A DNA stretch of 64,000 nucleotides from Nephrocerus scutellatus (Eukaryota; Arthropoda; Insecta; Diptera; Pipunculidae): contig OX352763.1 of the NCBI GenBank assembly GCA_947095585.1, positions 30,739,462 through 30,803,461 of the forward strand. The letters run 5' to 3'. The notes under the pieces were generated by a model that searched no databases, had not been told where the DNA came from, and was given only the letters and a program-made list of their open reading frames with translations. Shown here one piece after another: positions 1-10,817 of the stretch; the first letter of the stretch is position 1; every line of letters begins with the position of its first letter. The position numbers were made by a program, and so were the translations under genes.

Positions 1-198
1 TAGGTATAAGTTTAAATTGAATTTTGTAATGAATTTTTTTTCAATATCTTAATGTTATTTTTATATTATTTTACATAAATATTAAGGGGTTTCTATTGAT
101 GTCACTTATTGTAGAATAAATAAATAAATAATGACGACATGAACAAATCCTCTGTGTAGTGTGAGGGATCGCACCAGCGACCACATAAATAACATGCC

Positions 199-314
199 TA
201 AAAGCATACAAAGTTTTTGACCATACATCGACTCTAGTGACTCTCAAAGTAAAAGCATACAAAGTTTTTGACCATACATCGACTCTAGTGACTCTCAAAG
301 TAAAAGCATACACA
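199..314. repeat. 51-bp tandem repeat, about 2.2 copies
   Basis: A unit beginning TAAAAGCATAC starts at 199, 250 and 301, a period of exactly 51 bases. The first two copies are almost identical and the third stops after about 14 bases. The open frames across it are a by-product of the repeat. Confidence 0.85.
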
Positions 315-745
315 AATCAGTACTACATATTAATTAATAGCACACTTGGTGCATGACAACAAAAGTAAACAAAAATAACCCATACGTATTCTTTAATGGC
401 ACACTCGGTGCATGGGAACAAAAAATATAAAACATCTGCAATAGCATAATTTATGACCGGCGGTCGTTCGCCTATGAAAATAAATATGCAATTTAAGCAT
501 CACGAGCGCCGGCCGCTTAAAACGTTAATTACCCTTTCCATGTATTGCGCTGAGGTCCGGCTTTTGGGTTTACGTTGACACGGCAACACGCCTAACGAGA
601 TATTGAGCTTGGTATCTAAATCCTTCAAAAAATTAACAGCAAAGTTGTTCCAACAAATTAGGACAACTTTACATTAGTCCGCATCCAGATACTGGCTAAC
701 TCAGTCATTGGTGGAAACCCAAAAGGCTTCCTACTTGGAAATTGG
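315..745. other. Non-coding stretch, nothing recognised
   Basis: AT-rich sequence. Two short stretches near 345 and 400 resemble each other (a 'GCACACTnGGTGCATG' motif). No coding region or transposon was recognised. Confidence 0.5.
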
Positions 746-860
746 TTAACAGTAGGATTTATGGGACTTGGCACCGAGGACGGCCAAGCCTGGAGTAATG
801 GCGTAGATCAGACTAAGGACCGGACACCGGTTAAAGAGATTAATCTGTGGGTGAAAGAGG
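746..860 (+). mobile_element. Remnant of RTE-like element 'A', 3' end of its reverse transcriptase region
   Basis: The stretch from GTAGGATTTATGG through GGCCAAGCC to GACCGGACACCGGTT resembles 9165-9300, the 3' coding end of the better preserved copy at 6596-9335. It has no open frame and is only a relic. Confidence 0.35.
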
Positions 861-1039
861 AATTTTGATGGAACAGTGAAGACTGTGTAGCCTGGCAGAA
901 AAAACACGAACAGCACTAAAGAGACACTTTTCAGCTGCATACATTACTCTGGTAGACACAATGTTCATGTTGGGATTTTTACTGGAATCGATATGCCTGA
1001 AAGTACAAAAAGTATCTTCGTTATTTTCTGGCATTCATT

Positions 1040-1697
1040 AACCATAACTAATACTTATGGGTGTAAGAAACAGTACCTAACAGTTTGGAGGTGATGCATC
1101 CAAAATGATTTTGTGATACCATAACATGTGAAGCAATTTTTGAAGAGACCTAGTTGTACGTTTTTAATCGTTACACTTCATTAAGAGGACTATACGTTAA
1201 AGAACGAACTTCATAAATGTGCCGTTCCATTTTAGAGTGGCTACCGTTCGGAAGAATGAACTTAGAATTACCAAACTCCCCAGGAAGTCTTCTCAGCTTT
1301 AACGAAGAAGAAGTTTACTAGTATTAAGACTCTTTGAAAGCTAGCCGGCATGCAATTTATTTCAATGATGGTAGCATACGGTTTACAGTTTCTACTCTTT
1401 ATAAGGGCCTCTCTATTTTTTTGCATTCTATGGACCGCATGTTAAGTCCATGAAACCCTCTTAACTGCTGTAATTTTGAAACCGCCTAATCCTTAACTCT
1501 AAGACACATTTTCTACAGAACAACACCATAATTTTAGGCGCCATCAAAAACTAACCACTCGTATGATCGATTTATTTATTGTTATTTTTTTTATAAATTT
1601 TACTAATTTTTATACACAAATCAAGGAATTGTCAATCACACCGAATGGACGGACAGACAGCGCGGGTAGTTCCTGCTGCGGCATCACCGCAGTCATG
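1040..1697. other. Non-coding stretch downstream of the 1698-3013 gene
   Basis: No coding region or repeat was recognised. The AT-rich part at 1560-1620 could be 3' untranslated sequence of the minus-strand gene. A different frame on the minus strand stays open past 1698 to about 1605, which could matter if the intron phase proposed for that gene is wrong. Confidence 0.4.
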
Positions 1698-3013
1698 TCA
1701 GTCATGATTTTCTGCAGTATGTCGAAGATCAGTAGAATTCGCTGCAGCAACAACGCCTACAAAAGTAAATATTTATTTTTTTTATTCATTTGTTTTCTTG
1801 GAGCGAATTTACCTTTTTTGCTCGGCCGCCTCATCGAAGGACTCTTTCGTTTACGGCCATTTTCGTTGCAATTATCCTTCCGCTCATTCACTTCATCCTC
1901 TGACGAAAAAGCATTCAGTAGAACATTGGCATCGCTTCGATGTCGGCGGATTTGGAAAAGTTTTCTCCGCTCTCGTTGCTTATTGAACTCATCTTGGACA
2001 CTGGGAGACGACTGCCCCTCAAGCACATGAGTATTTAGCCGCAATCCATTTCCCAGTTGCTGGGTATCAGGTGGCGTATGATTATTTTGCGCTCTTCTCA
2101 GTGACCGATTGTTCAGCAATATATCGGCGTTCACGCACTCCGTCGACGTCGAGTTTCTTGGCCGGCGACGAAGTTTACGATTGCTTCGCGAGAAACTCTC
2201 TTCGGCCACAACCAATGTTCCGGCTTTACACGTTCGTAGAAAGTATCGTGGCCGAGAGTACACATCATCAGGCTCTGCAATCGAATCCGGAGACGACAGA
2301 CGGCACTTGAAAGCGCTAGACCGCTCCAAGATGGAGTTGGAATGCACCAGCGGAAAGTGCGAAGCATTTGCTCGGCGATATTTTCGTTTCTCGCGTGGAC
2401 CTGACGAGGATGTCGTCGTCGACGGGGGATCTTCCACTTTAAAACGGACTTCTCGGAAGGAGGAGCAGGATGGTGCGTGATCTTGGTGATTAATTCTGTT
2501 ATTAGGCACAATAATTGGATCCACAAGTCGACTTGTCATCGTTGGTTTCAACGCCTCTTCAATGTGCAATCCTCCGAACTCGGTGTCCAATCCAGTCTGC
2601 TTTATGGCATTTTCAAGGCAAGAACTGGCCGCTCGTCTTTGGATTTTCTGTTGTTTTCTCTTGACAGTGACGGGCTTATTCTGGGCTGATTTGTCACCGA
2701 AAATTTGCTCTTCCCGTCCATTGGCATCTGCGAGAAGATCACCTTTATGATTGTACAGCAGAATCCTGGGCAGCGCTATATTTGTCGATGATCGAGAAGT
2801 CGTCAGTTCCCATTTCCAAGTCAGCGGCTTTTTCAGCTGCAGCCGAAGAATATTACTCAGCGGATCTTCGTCTGTAACTGTTGCTGATGTCGTTGCAGTT
2901 GTATCTGCGTCTGTGTCTGTTGTCATGGCAAAACCAGCTGATCGCTTGTCGTCACTGTCGCATTTCGAGAACCTACGATGCCCACCGTGCATGTCCATAA
3001 ACATTTCTGACAT
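1698..3013 (-). CDS. Basic low-complexity, probably nuclear protein; two exons
   Basis: A frame from 3013 encodes about 400 residues. A consensus GT-AG intron at 1812-1757 (56 bases, AAG|GTAAAT to TTTTGTAG|G) removes a short AT-rich tail that ends in a stop. Spliced in phase, the protein would be about 419 residues with the stop at 1700-1698. The N-terminal third has a Thr-rich stretch (about 30-50) followed by a well-ordered segment with 'LKKPLTWKWEL' and 'ALPRILLYNHKGDLL'. The rest is Ser/Arg-rich and ends with basic clusters (GRKRKSPSMRRPSKKG), a plausible bipartite nuclear localisation signal. I do not recognise the family, and no catalytic motif is visible. The start is the first in-frame ATG; a nearby second ATG (residue 4) is an alternative. 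CT-rich sequence upstream (3150-3190) fits a promoter. Function unknown. Confidence 0.6.
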
Positions 3014-3144
3014 TGCATTTGAACTTGACAGCGATGATTAAGTCGGTCGGTCGTAGTTGTTGTCGATGGCTTTGCCGTCCGTCAGCTGTGCTGGGCAATC
3101 GGTTGTGACGAGGATGAATCCACCTGTTGTCAGAAATCTGAGTT

Positions 3145-3192
3145 GTGATTTCTTTGTCTCTCTCTCTCTATCTCTCTCTTTCTCGCTCTTTA
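3145..3192 (-). promoter_or_regulatory. GAGA-type tract upstream of the 1698-3013 gene
   Basis: A run of (CT)n on the + strand, which is (GA)n on the gene's strand, lies 130-180 bases upstream of the start codon. Such tracts bind GAGA-factor-like proteins at many fly promoters. Assigning it to this gene is inference. Confidence 0.4.
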
Positions 3193-3199
3193 TTCGAAT

Positions 3200-5269
3200 A
3201 CAGCACTGTCGAGTGGCGTATTGGGGGCTGTTGGCGCCCAGCCAATCTGTTTATTATGTTCCCTTTATCCGAATACGAACAACAAGTGTACCGCCAGCAA
3301 TTCGGAACGACAGAAGCGCGAATATTATTTCTGTGATTTTTGTTAATTATATTTTATTTTTATTTTTCATTTATTTTTAGAATACAGTCCGATACACAAA
3401 CTCAGAACAAGCCAACAATTTGATTACATTGATCAGCGGGCGGGCAACGGCACAATGCGATCATTGATCTAGATCGCTGTCGAGTCGATCAATTGGTTCT
3501 TCATTTCAAGTGGAATGCAGTAGTGCGTCGATGATCATGATGATGATGATGATTTGCTAAGTTGATGCTGACTTGGCGTAAGTGCACTCGCGACTATAGC
3601 CGGGTTATCTCCTACGAGTGGGACGAATCACTCTTAATGAGGATTCTTTTTCTGCAAATCACTGACTACGTAAAGTGTTCAATGTTTAGCTTCAGAAAAG
3701 TCAAGCACCCTATCAATCGACTGACCGACTGACCAACAACCGTCCGATAGGCCCGATCCACTGCCTTACAAATAAAAATTCATACTGCGAGATCTGCGAA
3801 GAGATAAATAATTTTTCGAAAATGTCGTGTAGTGTGCGAAGGCGAACGGAATGGATTCTGCATCGGAAAAGCCTTCGAGAGAATTTGCGTTTTTCTCATC
3901 TGCTTTTCTGCTTCTTCTTAGAAGAAACCTAAAAAAAAATTTAATTTCATTCCGAACGTTGTGTTATGTCGATTCCTTTGGTCGCGTTTGCGTCTCCCCA
4001 CAGTCTGCATGTTTGCTTGTGTTATGCGAAAAGTAAACGGTGATGATAGAGTGATCTATCGTGTTCCCAAATAGAGAATTCCAACAAAAGATTCGGTCGT
4101 CGCAGCGGTATTTATGAAAATATCTTTTTGTTGATAAACAACACTGCGAATGGATGGATTGAGTTATGTATAGATATTTGTGGAAATTAACCGAGAAATC
4201 GAAATAAATTTAAGGAAAATTGCAAGATACAAAGTGTCGGTTCAACGGGTAACAGTAAATTAAACAAAAGTTTTATAGTTTGCCCATACCAATGGATGGT
4301 GAGTGAAATGATTCGGAATAAGATTTATGCAGCAAGTTAAGTCTTGTATGCTACATCAGGGTAGCCATATAGTAGTCAATAGGTTCTTCTGCTACACTGT
4401 GGTTCGATTAACCCCTTAGTTGTCATTGAAGATTTGTGAAAATTTGCAATAATTTTATGGAGAATTAAAAGGTCTGTGAGCTTTAGTTTACCTTGAAGAT
4501 ATTAAAATTAAGAACTTGGAATAAAAATAGAAAACTATTTGTTGTTTGATTTTTATGTACAAATAGCCGCAACTATATAAGCTACTAGATGTTCCCGGGC
4601 GCTTTGATACTTGCAGACATGAAACCACGTCTTTCTCTTACCATCGCGTGGTGGGGGGTTTACTATAACTTATAACCATAGAGTAATACACACTAAGCCC
4701 ACGTAGTCTTAGACTTTTCTATGGGCAGCCATAGCACCTTAAAAAAACTGAGCACAGAAGGCAGCGCGGCGAACAGTGCAGCACACACTCAACGCATTCG
4801 CTCGACCGTTTTTTCGGCGACCGTGAAAGTCCATTCTAAATACTGGTGAAAGTATTTTGAAATCCGTCCAGTAGTTTCGAAGATTACCTCATACATACAA
4901 ATCAACATTACCTCTTTATATCTTTTAATTTTGCGTCCTACGACGTATTCTTGCGCGTGCTGTAATGAAACTAAATAAATGTCAAAAATGCCACCTACTA
5001 TCTTGAATACACCTATCGGATCCAAATTTCACAAAAAACCCATTTAGCAACGAAACAAACCTATGGTTAAAATCTGAAGTTCTTAAGATGCTTCGTAGCT
5101 GAGAAACAAAAAAAAACGTTATATTTTGTCAACAGCGCCACCTAGCGAGTTCAAACCAAATCAAAAACCCAAACCGCTAAAATCCAAATCTATGGTGAAA
5201 ATTTCAGCTTCCTGCGATGTCTGGTTCCTGAGAAAGGCTATCCCAATCATTACAGACACCATTTTTATA
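3200..5269. other. Non-coding stretch between the nuclear-protein gene and a mariner-type element
   Basis: No supported gene. There is a short (GAT)n microsatellite at 3533-3560. The 61-codon open frame at 3851-4036 has no recognisable features. The 4580-5110 part contains 'CCCGGGCGCTTTGATACTTG' and AT-rich flanks, and could be an old transposon that I cannot classify. Confidence 0.4.
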
Positions 5270-6571
5270 ACGGGTTTTTTTTTAAGAGGTTGCCGATTTT
5301 TTTTTTGAATAAAACACATATAAAATTATGAAATGACCAACATTTTTTTATTTGGTAGATAATTTTTTGGCATTTAACATTTAAACACAATTTCTGGCAT
5401 ATGGCTACCACGACTATTTTTCACAAATGTCATTCTGGAGGTCCAATTTTCCAGCACTTTTTCAAGCATTTGAGGGCGTATGTCAGCAATGACACGTTGA
5501 ATATTGGTTTCCAAAGCGTCAATCGATTGAGGTTTATCCACATAAACCAATGACTTCACGTATCCCCACAAAAAGTAATCGAGTGGCGTCAAATCGCACG
5601 AACGCGGAGGCCAATTCACCGGACCATTTCTCGAAATAATGTTGTCGTTGAAAGTTTCTTTCAATAAGTCGATTGTTTCACGTGCTGTATGGCAAGTGGC
5701 ACCATCTTGTTGAAACCACATTTCATCCATATCCATATCTTCAAGATTTGACAACAAAAACTCATTTAACATGGTTCTATATCGATTTCCATTCACGGTA
5801 ACGCGTCGTCCTTCCTCATTTTTAAAGAAATATGGACCGATGATCCCACCAGCCCATAGACCGCACCAAACAGTACATTTATCAGGATGCATTGGTAATT
5901 CTTGAACGGCGTGTGGATTATCTTTGCTCCAAATGCGACAATTTTGTTTGTTGACGTATCCATTTAACAAAAAATGCGCCTCATCACTGAAGAGAATTTT
6001 ACGGTAAAAAAATGGATCTTCGTTCAATTGATTTAACGACCAATCACTGAATTCACGGCGCAAACGATGGTCGTGTGGCTTTAATTCTTGCACCAATTGA
6101 ATTTTGTATGGCACCAAACCCAAATCTTTACGTAAAATTTTCCATAAAGTCGATGGACAAAGTCCAATTTGCTGAGCACGACGACGAATCGATAAATTGT
6201 CGTTTTCTTCGACACTGGCCTCAACGACAGCAATATTTTCTTCTGTACGAACTCTTCTCATTCTTGTCGGTGGCTTGGCATCCAAAAGAGTGAATGTAGA
6301 CCGAAATTTGGTAATTACGTTCTTTATGGTGGTCTCTGACGGACGATTATGTGCACCATAAAATTCACGAAGTGCTCTATAAACATTTTTAATTGAACAC
6401 TGATTTTGAAAATAAATTTCCACGATTTGAAAACGTTGTTCTGGAGTTAACCTATTCATAATGATTTGCCAAACAATACTGAGTAGAAATGCCACTTTGA
6501 GCTGTCAAAACAACTGTCATAAAATAAAACGACATCTATCGGAAAAACAAACCTCCTAAAAAAACACCCTT
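5270..6571 (-). mobile_element. Complete Tc1/mariner-superfamily transposon of DD41D type
   Basis: A 1302-base element whose ends are imperfect inverted repeats of about 22 bases: left ACGGGTTTTTTTTTAAGAGG from 5270, right reading inwards AAGGGTGTTTTTTTAGGAGG from 6571. A TA dinucleotide lies on each side (5268-5269 and 6572-6573), as expected for TA target duplication. It encloses one uninterrupted transposase frame. The length nearly equals the second mariner-type copy at 60262-61562 (1301 bases), but the inverted repeats differ beyond the first few bases, so the two are different subfamilies. Confidence 0.85.
5374..6459 (-). CDS. Mariner-type transposase, DD41D, apparently intact (361 aa)
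   Basis: This transposase would cut and paste the surrounding element (5270-6571) in the nucleus. The frame begins at the ATG of MNRLTPEQRF. A slightly longer frame starts upstream at 6495, but the second copy at 61451 starts at the equivalent Met, which supports this choice. An N-terminal helix-turn-helix region (about 1-120) carries NRPSETTIKNVI and a second helix-turn-helix around RRRAQQIGLCPSTLWKILRK. The catalytic core has Asp159 in FSDEAHF, Asp252 in QQDGATCHT and Asp294 in TPLDYFLWGY. Residues 252 and 294 are separated by 41 positions, hence DD41D, the spacing reported for rosa-like mariners. There are no stops or frameshifts and both terminal inverted repeats are present, so the copy could be active; this is inferred, not shown. 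Confidence 0.88.
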   Translation of the reverse strand: MNRLTPEQRFQIVEIYFQNQCSIKNVYRALREFYGAHNRPSETTIKNVITKFRSTFTLLDAKPPTRMRRVRTEENIAVVEASVEENDNLSIRRRAQQIGLCPSTLWKILRKDLGLVPYKIQLVQELKPHDHRLRREFSDWSLNQLNEDPFFYRKILFSDEAHFLLNGYVNKQNCRIWSKDNPHAVQELPMHPDKCTVWCGLWAGGIIGPYFFKNEEGRRVTVNGNRYRTMLNEFLLSNLEDMDMDEMWFQQDGATCHTARETIDLLKETFNDNIISRNGPVNWPPRSCDLTPLDYFLWGYVKSLVYVDKPQSIDALETNIQRVIADIRPQMLEKVLENWTSRMTFVKNSRGSHMPEIVFKC

Positions 6572-7148
6572 TATAAGCTATATAGGCCAAATCTTGCAAT
6601 CAGTCATCAGCAGAATAGGGGGAAAAACTATCTCTTACTGGTTAATGTGCAATCAAAACTCCAAGTGGTGGCCACCGGTAATTTTTCTCCAATACAGGAA
6701 AAGCTTAATGGTTGGGTTAGTTCAATAACCTCGCCCGTAAAAAAACCTATTACGGAACTACCAATCAGCCTGGGATACATTAATGAATAACCGTTAACCA
6801 CGGCAACGAAAACGGTTAAAGGATTTACGAATTTTTTTTCATGGAATGTACGCTCACTTTAAAGAGATCTAGTTGCAGAGCATCTAGCCGATACCCTGTC
6901 CAAATATAAGCAATCCAGGAAATTCAGTGGACGGAGAATGTTGTCAAAATATGACATATATTACGGCATTCATGCAAGACATCGTGGTGGGGTTTCTAGT
7001 CAGTAAAAGGTCCCTTTGCGCGCGGGGCAGATTTAAAAACAAAAGCCTCATAAACGTTCACGCACCCCAGATGATGAAAAAGAAGAATTATTTGAATCAG
7101 CCGAACGGGAATTCCATGCCTTTATGATGTAAAAATCATTCTGGGGAT

Positions 7149-7480
7149 ATGAATGCAAAAATAGATAGGGAGCCAGTATTATTCAGGCAGTACATTAGCA
7201 CCCATAGCTTACACGATAACACTAATGACAATGGACAACGAGTCATAGAGAAGACAGCAAGCAATAATTTGGTCTTTGCGAGTACTAGATTTGCGCGAAA
7301 AAATATCCACAAAGCCACATGGGGTTCTCCTGATGGAGGCACTCGCAACCAAATAGACCACGTGTTGATAGACCGCCCCAACAAACCGAACCTGATGACG
7401 GTACGAACGCACCGAGGTTTCGCTATCTTGTTGGTATGGTGCTCCGGTCGTGGATTGCATCATCACGAAAGACTACATCC
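7149..7480 (+). pseudogene. Apurinic-type endonuclease remnant of element 'A'
   Basis: The frame MNAKIDREPVLFRQYIS... contains the D-x-N element of the GDxNAK motif and, further on, NQIDHVLIDRPNK, the substrate-pocket motif of non-LTR endonucleases. The beginning of the domain is missing or frameshifted. Fragments of the same domain recur near 16.88 kb, 27.4 kb and 50.8 kb, where they form part of duplicated blocks. Confidence 0.55.
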
Positions 7481-7733
7481 ACGAATCCGATTCGAGTCAA
7501 CATGGCTGCCCTTCTCAACGAAGAGACCAGAAACAACGACGGCCAAGGGATGGGACTCGCCATAAATGAAGGGAGGTTAAGTCCTGGGGCTGAGATGTCG
7601 GACGTAGAAAATAAATGGACACGCCTTAATAATACCGTCACCGTACCATTGTACTGCTTGCATTTGATCTTAGGCAGTAGGTGTAGAGATCGGAACGACT
7701 GCTTCGATAACGAATGTAAAATATCGACTGAAC

Positions 7734-8492
7734 GTGAGAACGCAACAAATTCACAGAAAGCGGGCACGCGAAGTAGAATATAGAGAGCTCAGAAGATATG
7801 AAGAAACAGTTCAACGGCGAAAGAAAGCAGCCAGGGAGAAGAATCTCGTACATGAACTAGAACAGTACAGAGAACGAGGACCGCACCAGGCGCGGAAGTT
7901 CTACCAAAAAGTTCGAGGTATGACGCATTTTACACCGCGTTGCACATATTGCAGAGACAAACATGGTAATCTGATCGCCGATCTTAAAGGCATCTTAGAG
8001 CGATTTCACTTTCACGAGTTGCTAAATGGTTAGCTAACTGAGGAATTGGAGGCTCCACCAATGACCGAAGACCACATTATCGTGCCGCCACCAAGCATAG
8101 CTGAAGTAAGCACAGCGATAAATCGGCTCAAAAATAATAAGGCCCCGGGATCTGATGGGATTACAGCGGAATTGATAAAAATAGGAGGCCCCACATTACA
8201 CCAAGCAATCCATGAAATAATGAAAGTATGGGAAGAAGCAGCTATGCCAGAAGACTGGCGAAGAGGCATCCTATACCCCATACATAAGAAGGGAGATATC
8301 ACAAAATGCAGCAATTATCGAAGTATAACGCTGTTGAGTACCGCGTATAAGATTTTCTCCTCTATCCTTCAAGACAGGATAGCCCCATACGCTAAAGTCA
8401 TAATTGGTCCATACAAGTATAGCTTCATCCCATGCAAATCAACAACTGATCAGATTTACATCCTTAGGCAGGTGATGGAAAAATGTCTATAG
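7734..8492 (+). pseudogene. Reverse transcriptase remnant of element 'A' (N-terminal part)
   Basis: Two adjacent frames cover the linker and first reverse transcriptase motifs: NKAPGSDGITAELIK, then PIHKKGDITKCSNYRSITLLSTAYKI, then KSTTDQIYILRQVMEKC. A stop follows, and the segment leading to the active-site motif is largely deleted: the sequence jumps to a frame reading 'TYADDIDIVGRNRRAV' near 8560. The protein would have copied element RNA into DNA at the target. This copy is inactive. Confidence 0.6.
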
Positions 8493-9009
8493 TTGGAGAA
8501 AGTAATCCGAGACTCTAATGCGAGAGGAGCAATCCTCTAAAAGTTCATTCATATACTGACTTACGCAGACGATATTGACATCGTTGGTAGAAACCGAAGA
8601 GCTGTACAGGAAGCTTTCATCCAGATAGAGCAGGCGGCACGAAATCTGGGGCTGCACATAAATGAGAGCAAAACATGGTACATGGTGGCCACGTCTGTGA
8701 GTAGAAGATCCAACATTGGTCTCTCAATTCAAATAGTGGAGCGCGAATTTGAAGTAGTGCACTCCTCTATCTATCTCTATCTCGGGTCAACTGTAACAGC
8801 CGATAACAGCATGGAACCTGAAATACGCGCACTGTTGCTTAAAGAAAACACTACTACTATAGTCTGCCAAGACTCTTAAAATCCAGGAACTTAACCATAA
8901 CATACTTACTTACATATGGATCCGAGACTTGGGTGCTTAGCAAAATGCATTTTGACCTCTTAGCCGCGTTCGAGAGAAAAGTCTTACGGAGAATTGTTGC
9001 CCCGTATAT

Positions 9010-9335
9010 GTGGAAGGACGACTCCGGAGACGCTATAATGATGAGATCTACGAGCGTTACCGCGATGTCGACATCGCCAAGAAAGTTAAGCTCGGTAGGC
9101 TCCAGTGGGAAGGACACCTCGCTCGCATGAGCGAAGAGGATTCTGCTCGGAAAGTCCTTTGCGGTAGGATTTATGGAACACGACAGCGAGGCCGGCCAAG
9201 CCTACGCCCAGATTTTAAGGATGACAAAATGGATGTCATCGGCTCGAAATCAGGACCGGTGGAGAGACTTTTTGCGGCAGGCCAGTACCGGACCCCGGTT
9301 GTAGAGCCAAATATGATGATGATGATGATGATGAT
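9010..9335 (+). pseudogene. C-terminal end of element 'A' reverse transcriptase, with (ATG)n tail
   Basis: The frame reads RRRYNDEIYERYRDVDIAKKVKLGRLQWEGHLARMSEEDSARKV and ends GTRQRGRPS..., the basic C-terminus usual for these elements. It runs into (ATG)8, read as poly-Met. The same terminus occurs at 21480-21870, 39875-40200 and 48515-48625, always ending in ATG or GATGAT repeats. Confidence 0.6.
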
Positions 9336-9344
9336 GAGATCATC

Positions 9345-9848
9345 TTAGTTCTTCGCTTTCCCCATCAGAATTGGTTTGTCTGCCTCAACTTCACCGCACT
9401 TAATGCCTGTAAATGGGTAGAAGAATAAATTAGTAAGATTTTAAGAGAAATTTTGAATGGTTGTGGGTTGTGAACACTATATGCTTTGCCTTTTAATTTG
9501 TTACCCTGAGTCTCTACCCTATTTAGGATGAAAGTGATCGCTCAGCATCTTGCGTTGGCTTTTCAACAATGCCTGATATTCAATTAATAACATGCGCCTG
9601 AAAAGCGTTCTAACAAGAAACTTATTGAACATCAATGCTGAGACAAGCCTAAAACTATACTTCCAATAGCATAAGAAAAATCGAAATCTCTTCATTCAGC
9701 CATCGAAGCGAACTGGCACTCTCTACACAATTCCATTGCGAAAGGTTATCAGTGAGATCGTTATATCACTCGCTGACGATGGTCCCAATTGCGTATTCAA
9801 AAAGCAAAAGTATCTATCGCACCAGTCATAAATTTGTTGCCACTCCAG
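9345..9848. other. Upstream region of the mucin-like gene
   Basis: No coding region is seen. A TCAGTG at 9749-9754 could be an arthropod initiator, giving a 5' leader of about 100 bases, but no good TATA box sits 28-31 bases before it. Confidence 0.3.
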
Positions 9849-10817
9849 ATGATCGTTGTTCATTGGAAATTGCTAATCTCCTTTCTGGCGACGATTGCGT
9901 GTGTCGCCCATGTGAGCTCATTTGCTCTACGGGCAGCTAAAGCCATCTCCAACGAGCAGCAGTCTTTGTCGGTTAAACCAAAAGTTGCCTTCAGACGGTA
10001 CATCCGACGACGACCATCGTACTATCCCGATGACTTGTATATGGATGAGTGGGTGGAAGTCTTCTACGTGAAGCGAAGACCACCGCAATACATTTTAACT
10101 GATGATGAAATCGATCGAATCATTCGATGTGATTTTGAACCCAACTCCAAGGATTGTAAGAATTTGCAAGGGGATACGAGTGATTTTCTTAAATAATTGT
10201 GTGTGTCCTTCCAAGCAGGTAGCGAATTGGAAATACCGAAACCATTGACGTCGATGAAGCCAACCAAGGTAAAGACAACAACCATGACAACGAAGACTGC
10301 GACTATGATGACAACAACCACAACAAGAAAACCAGAACTTGCAGTGCCGACAACAACAGACACTGTGGAAGAATTACCATTCCTTCCGGATATTTCTTCA
10401 GAGGCAAATAATGTCGATGATTCAAACCGCGGTGAGAATCTAGGAGTCGACGAAATACCGAAACCATTGACGTCGATGAAGCCAACCTTACCTTACCTTA
10501 CAAAAATAACCATTACAACGAAGATTGCGACCATGATGACAACAACCACAACAAGAAAACCAGATCTTACAGTGCCGACAACAACAGCCACTGTGGAAGA
10601 ATTACCATTCCTTCCGGATATTTCTTCAGAGGCAGATAATGGAGATGATTCACACCGCGGTGAGAATCTAGGAGTCGACGATTACAACGAGAAAGATAAT
10701 GGCTATGACTATGAATATAACAACACGGAGGATCCGAAGGATAACGATTCCAATCTCGACACAGACACCGACACCAACACAAACGTTGATGCTGACTCCT
10801 CCTATGTGGAGCGATAA
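9849..10817 (+). CDS. Secreted Thr-rich, acidic mucin-like protein; two exons
   Basis: Exon 1 runs 9849-10155 and exon 2 runs 10219-10817. The 63-base intron has GTAAGA at 10156 and CCAAGCAG ending at 10218; phase 1 is kept and a Cys codon is rebuilt at the junction, giving about 301 residues. The ATG at 9849 opens a signal peptide with core LLISFLATIACVAHVSS. A basic region follows (RRYIRRRPSYYPDD), then a short segment with Cys residues, then two 74-residue repeats rich in Thr (MTTTTTRKP) with a shared DISSEA...RGENLGVD end. The acidic tail carries DTDTDTNT and stops at SYVER. Thr clusters suggest O-glycosylation, so an extracellular, cuticular, peritrophic or salivary role is possible; none is shown. 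A shortened, inverted, broken copy lies at 53971-54521. I do not recognise the family. Confidence 0.75.
10231..10674 (+). repeat. 222-bp direct repeat inside exon 2 of the mucin-like gene
   Basis: AAATACCGAAACCATTGACG occurs at 10231 and 10453. The unit length of 222 bases (74 codons) keeps the frame. The inverted copy at 53971-54363 has only one unit, so the duplication arose in this copy or was lost from the other. Confidence 0.85.

Larger units (their letters stand above)
6596..9335 (+). mobile_element. RTE-like non-LTR element 'A', degraded but nearly full-length
   Basis: In order on the + strand: a 5' part with 'AGCAGAATAGGGGGAA' shared with 16.73, 26.98, 32.5, 46.87 and 63.86 kb; an endonuclease region (7149-7480, motif NQIDHVLIDR); a reverse transcriptase (7734-8690); a C-terminal region ending GTRQRGRPS; and a tail of (ATG)n at 9312-9335. 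Frameshifts and stops break the coding region repeatedly. The trinucleotide tail replaces poly(A), which fits RTE-type elements. The clade call rests on motif resemblance only. Confidence 0.65.

Noticed and set aside
71..313. 80-codon minus-strand frame with a repeated TLRVTRVDVWSKTLYAF
   Set aside because: It is the translation of a 51-base tandem repeat (51 is divisible by 3), with no start context or conserved partner.
199..314. Possible CRISPR-like array
   Set aside because: Repeats are directly adjacent with no spacers, and the context is eukaryotic.
2071..3041. Several plus-strand frames of 60-123 codons opposite the 1698-3013 gene
   Set aside because: They are shadows of the minus-strand coding region, shorter and with no recognisable motifs.
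3851..4036. 61-codon frame with a hydrophobic stretch
   Set aside because: No homologous copy, no promoter at the right distance, and charge and composition are unremarkable.
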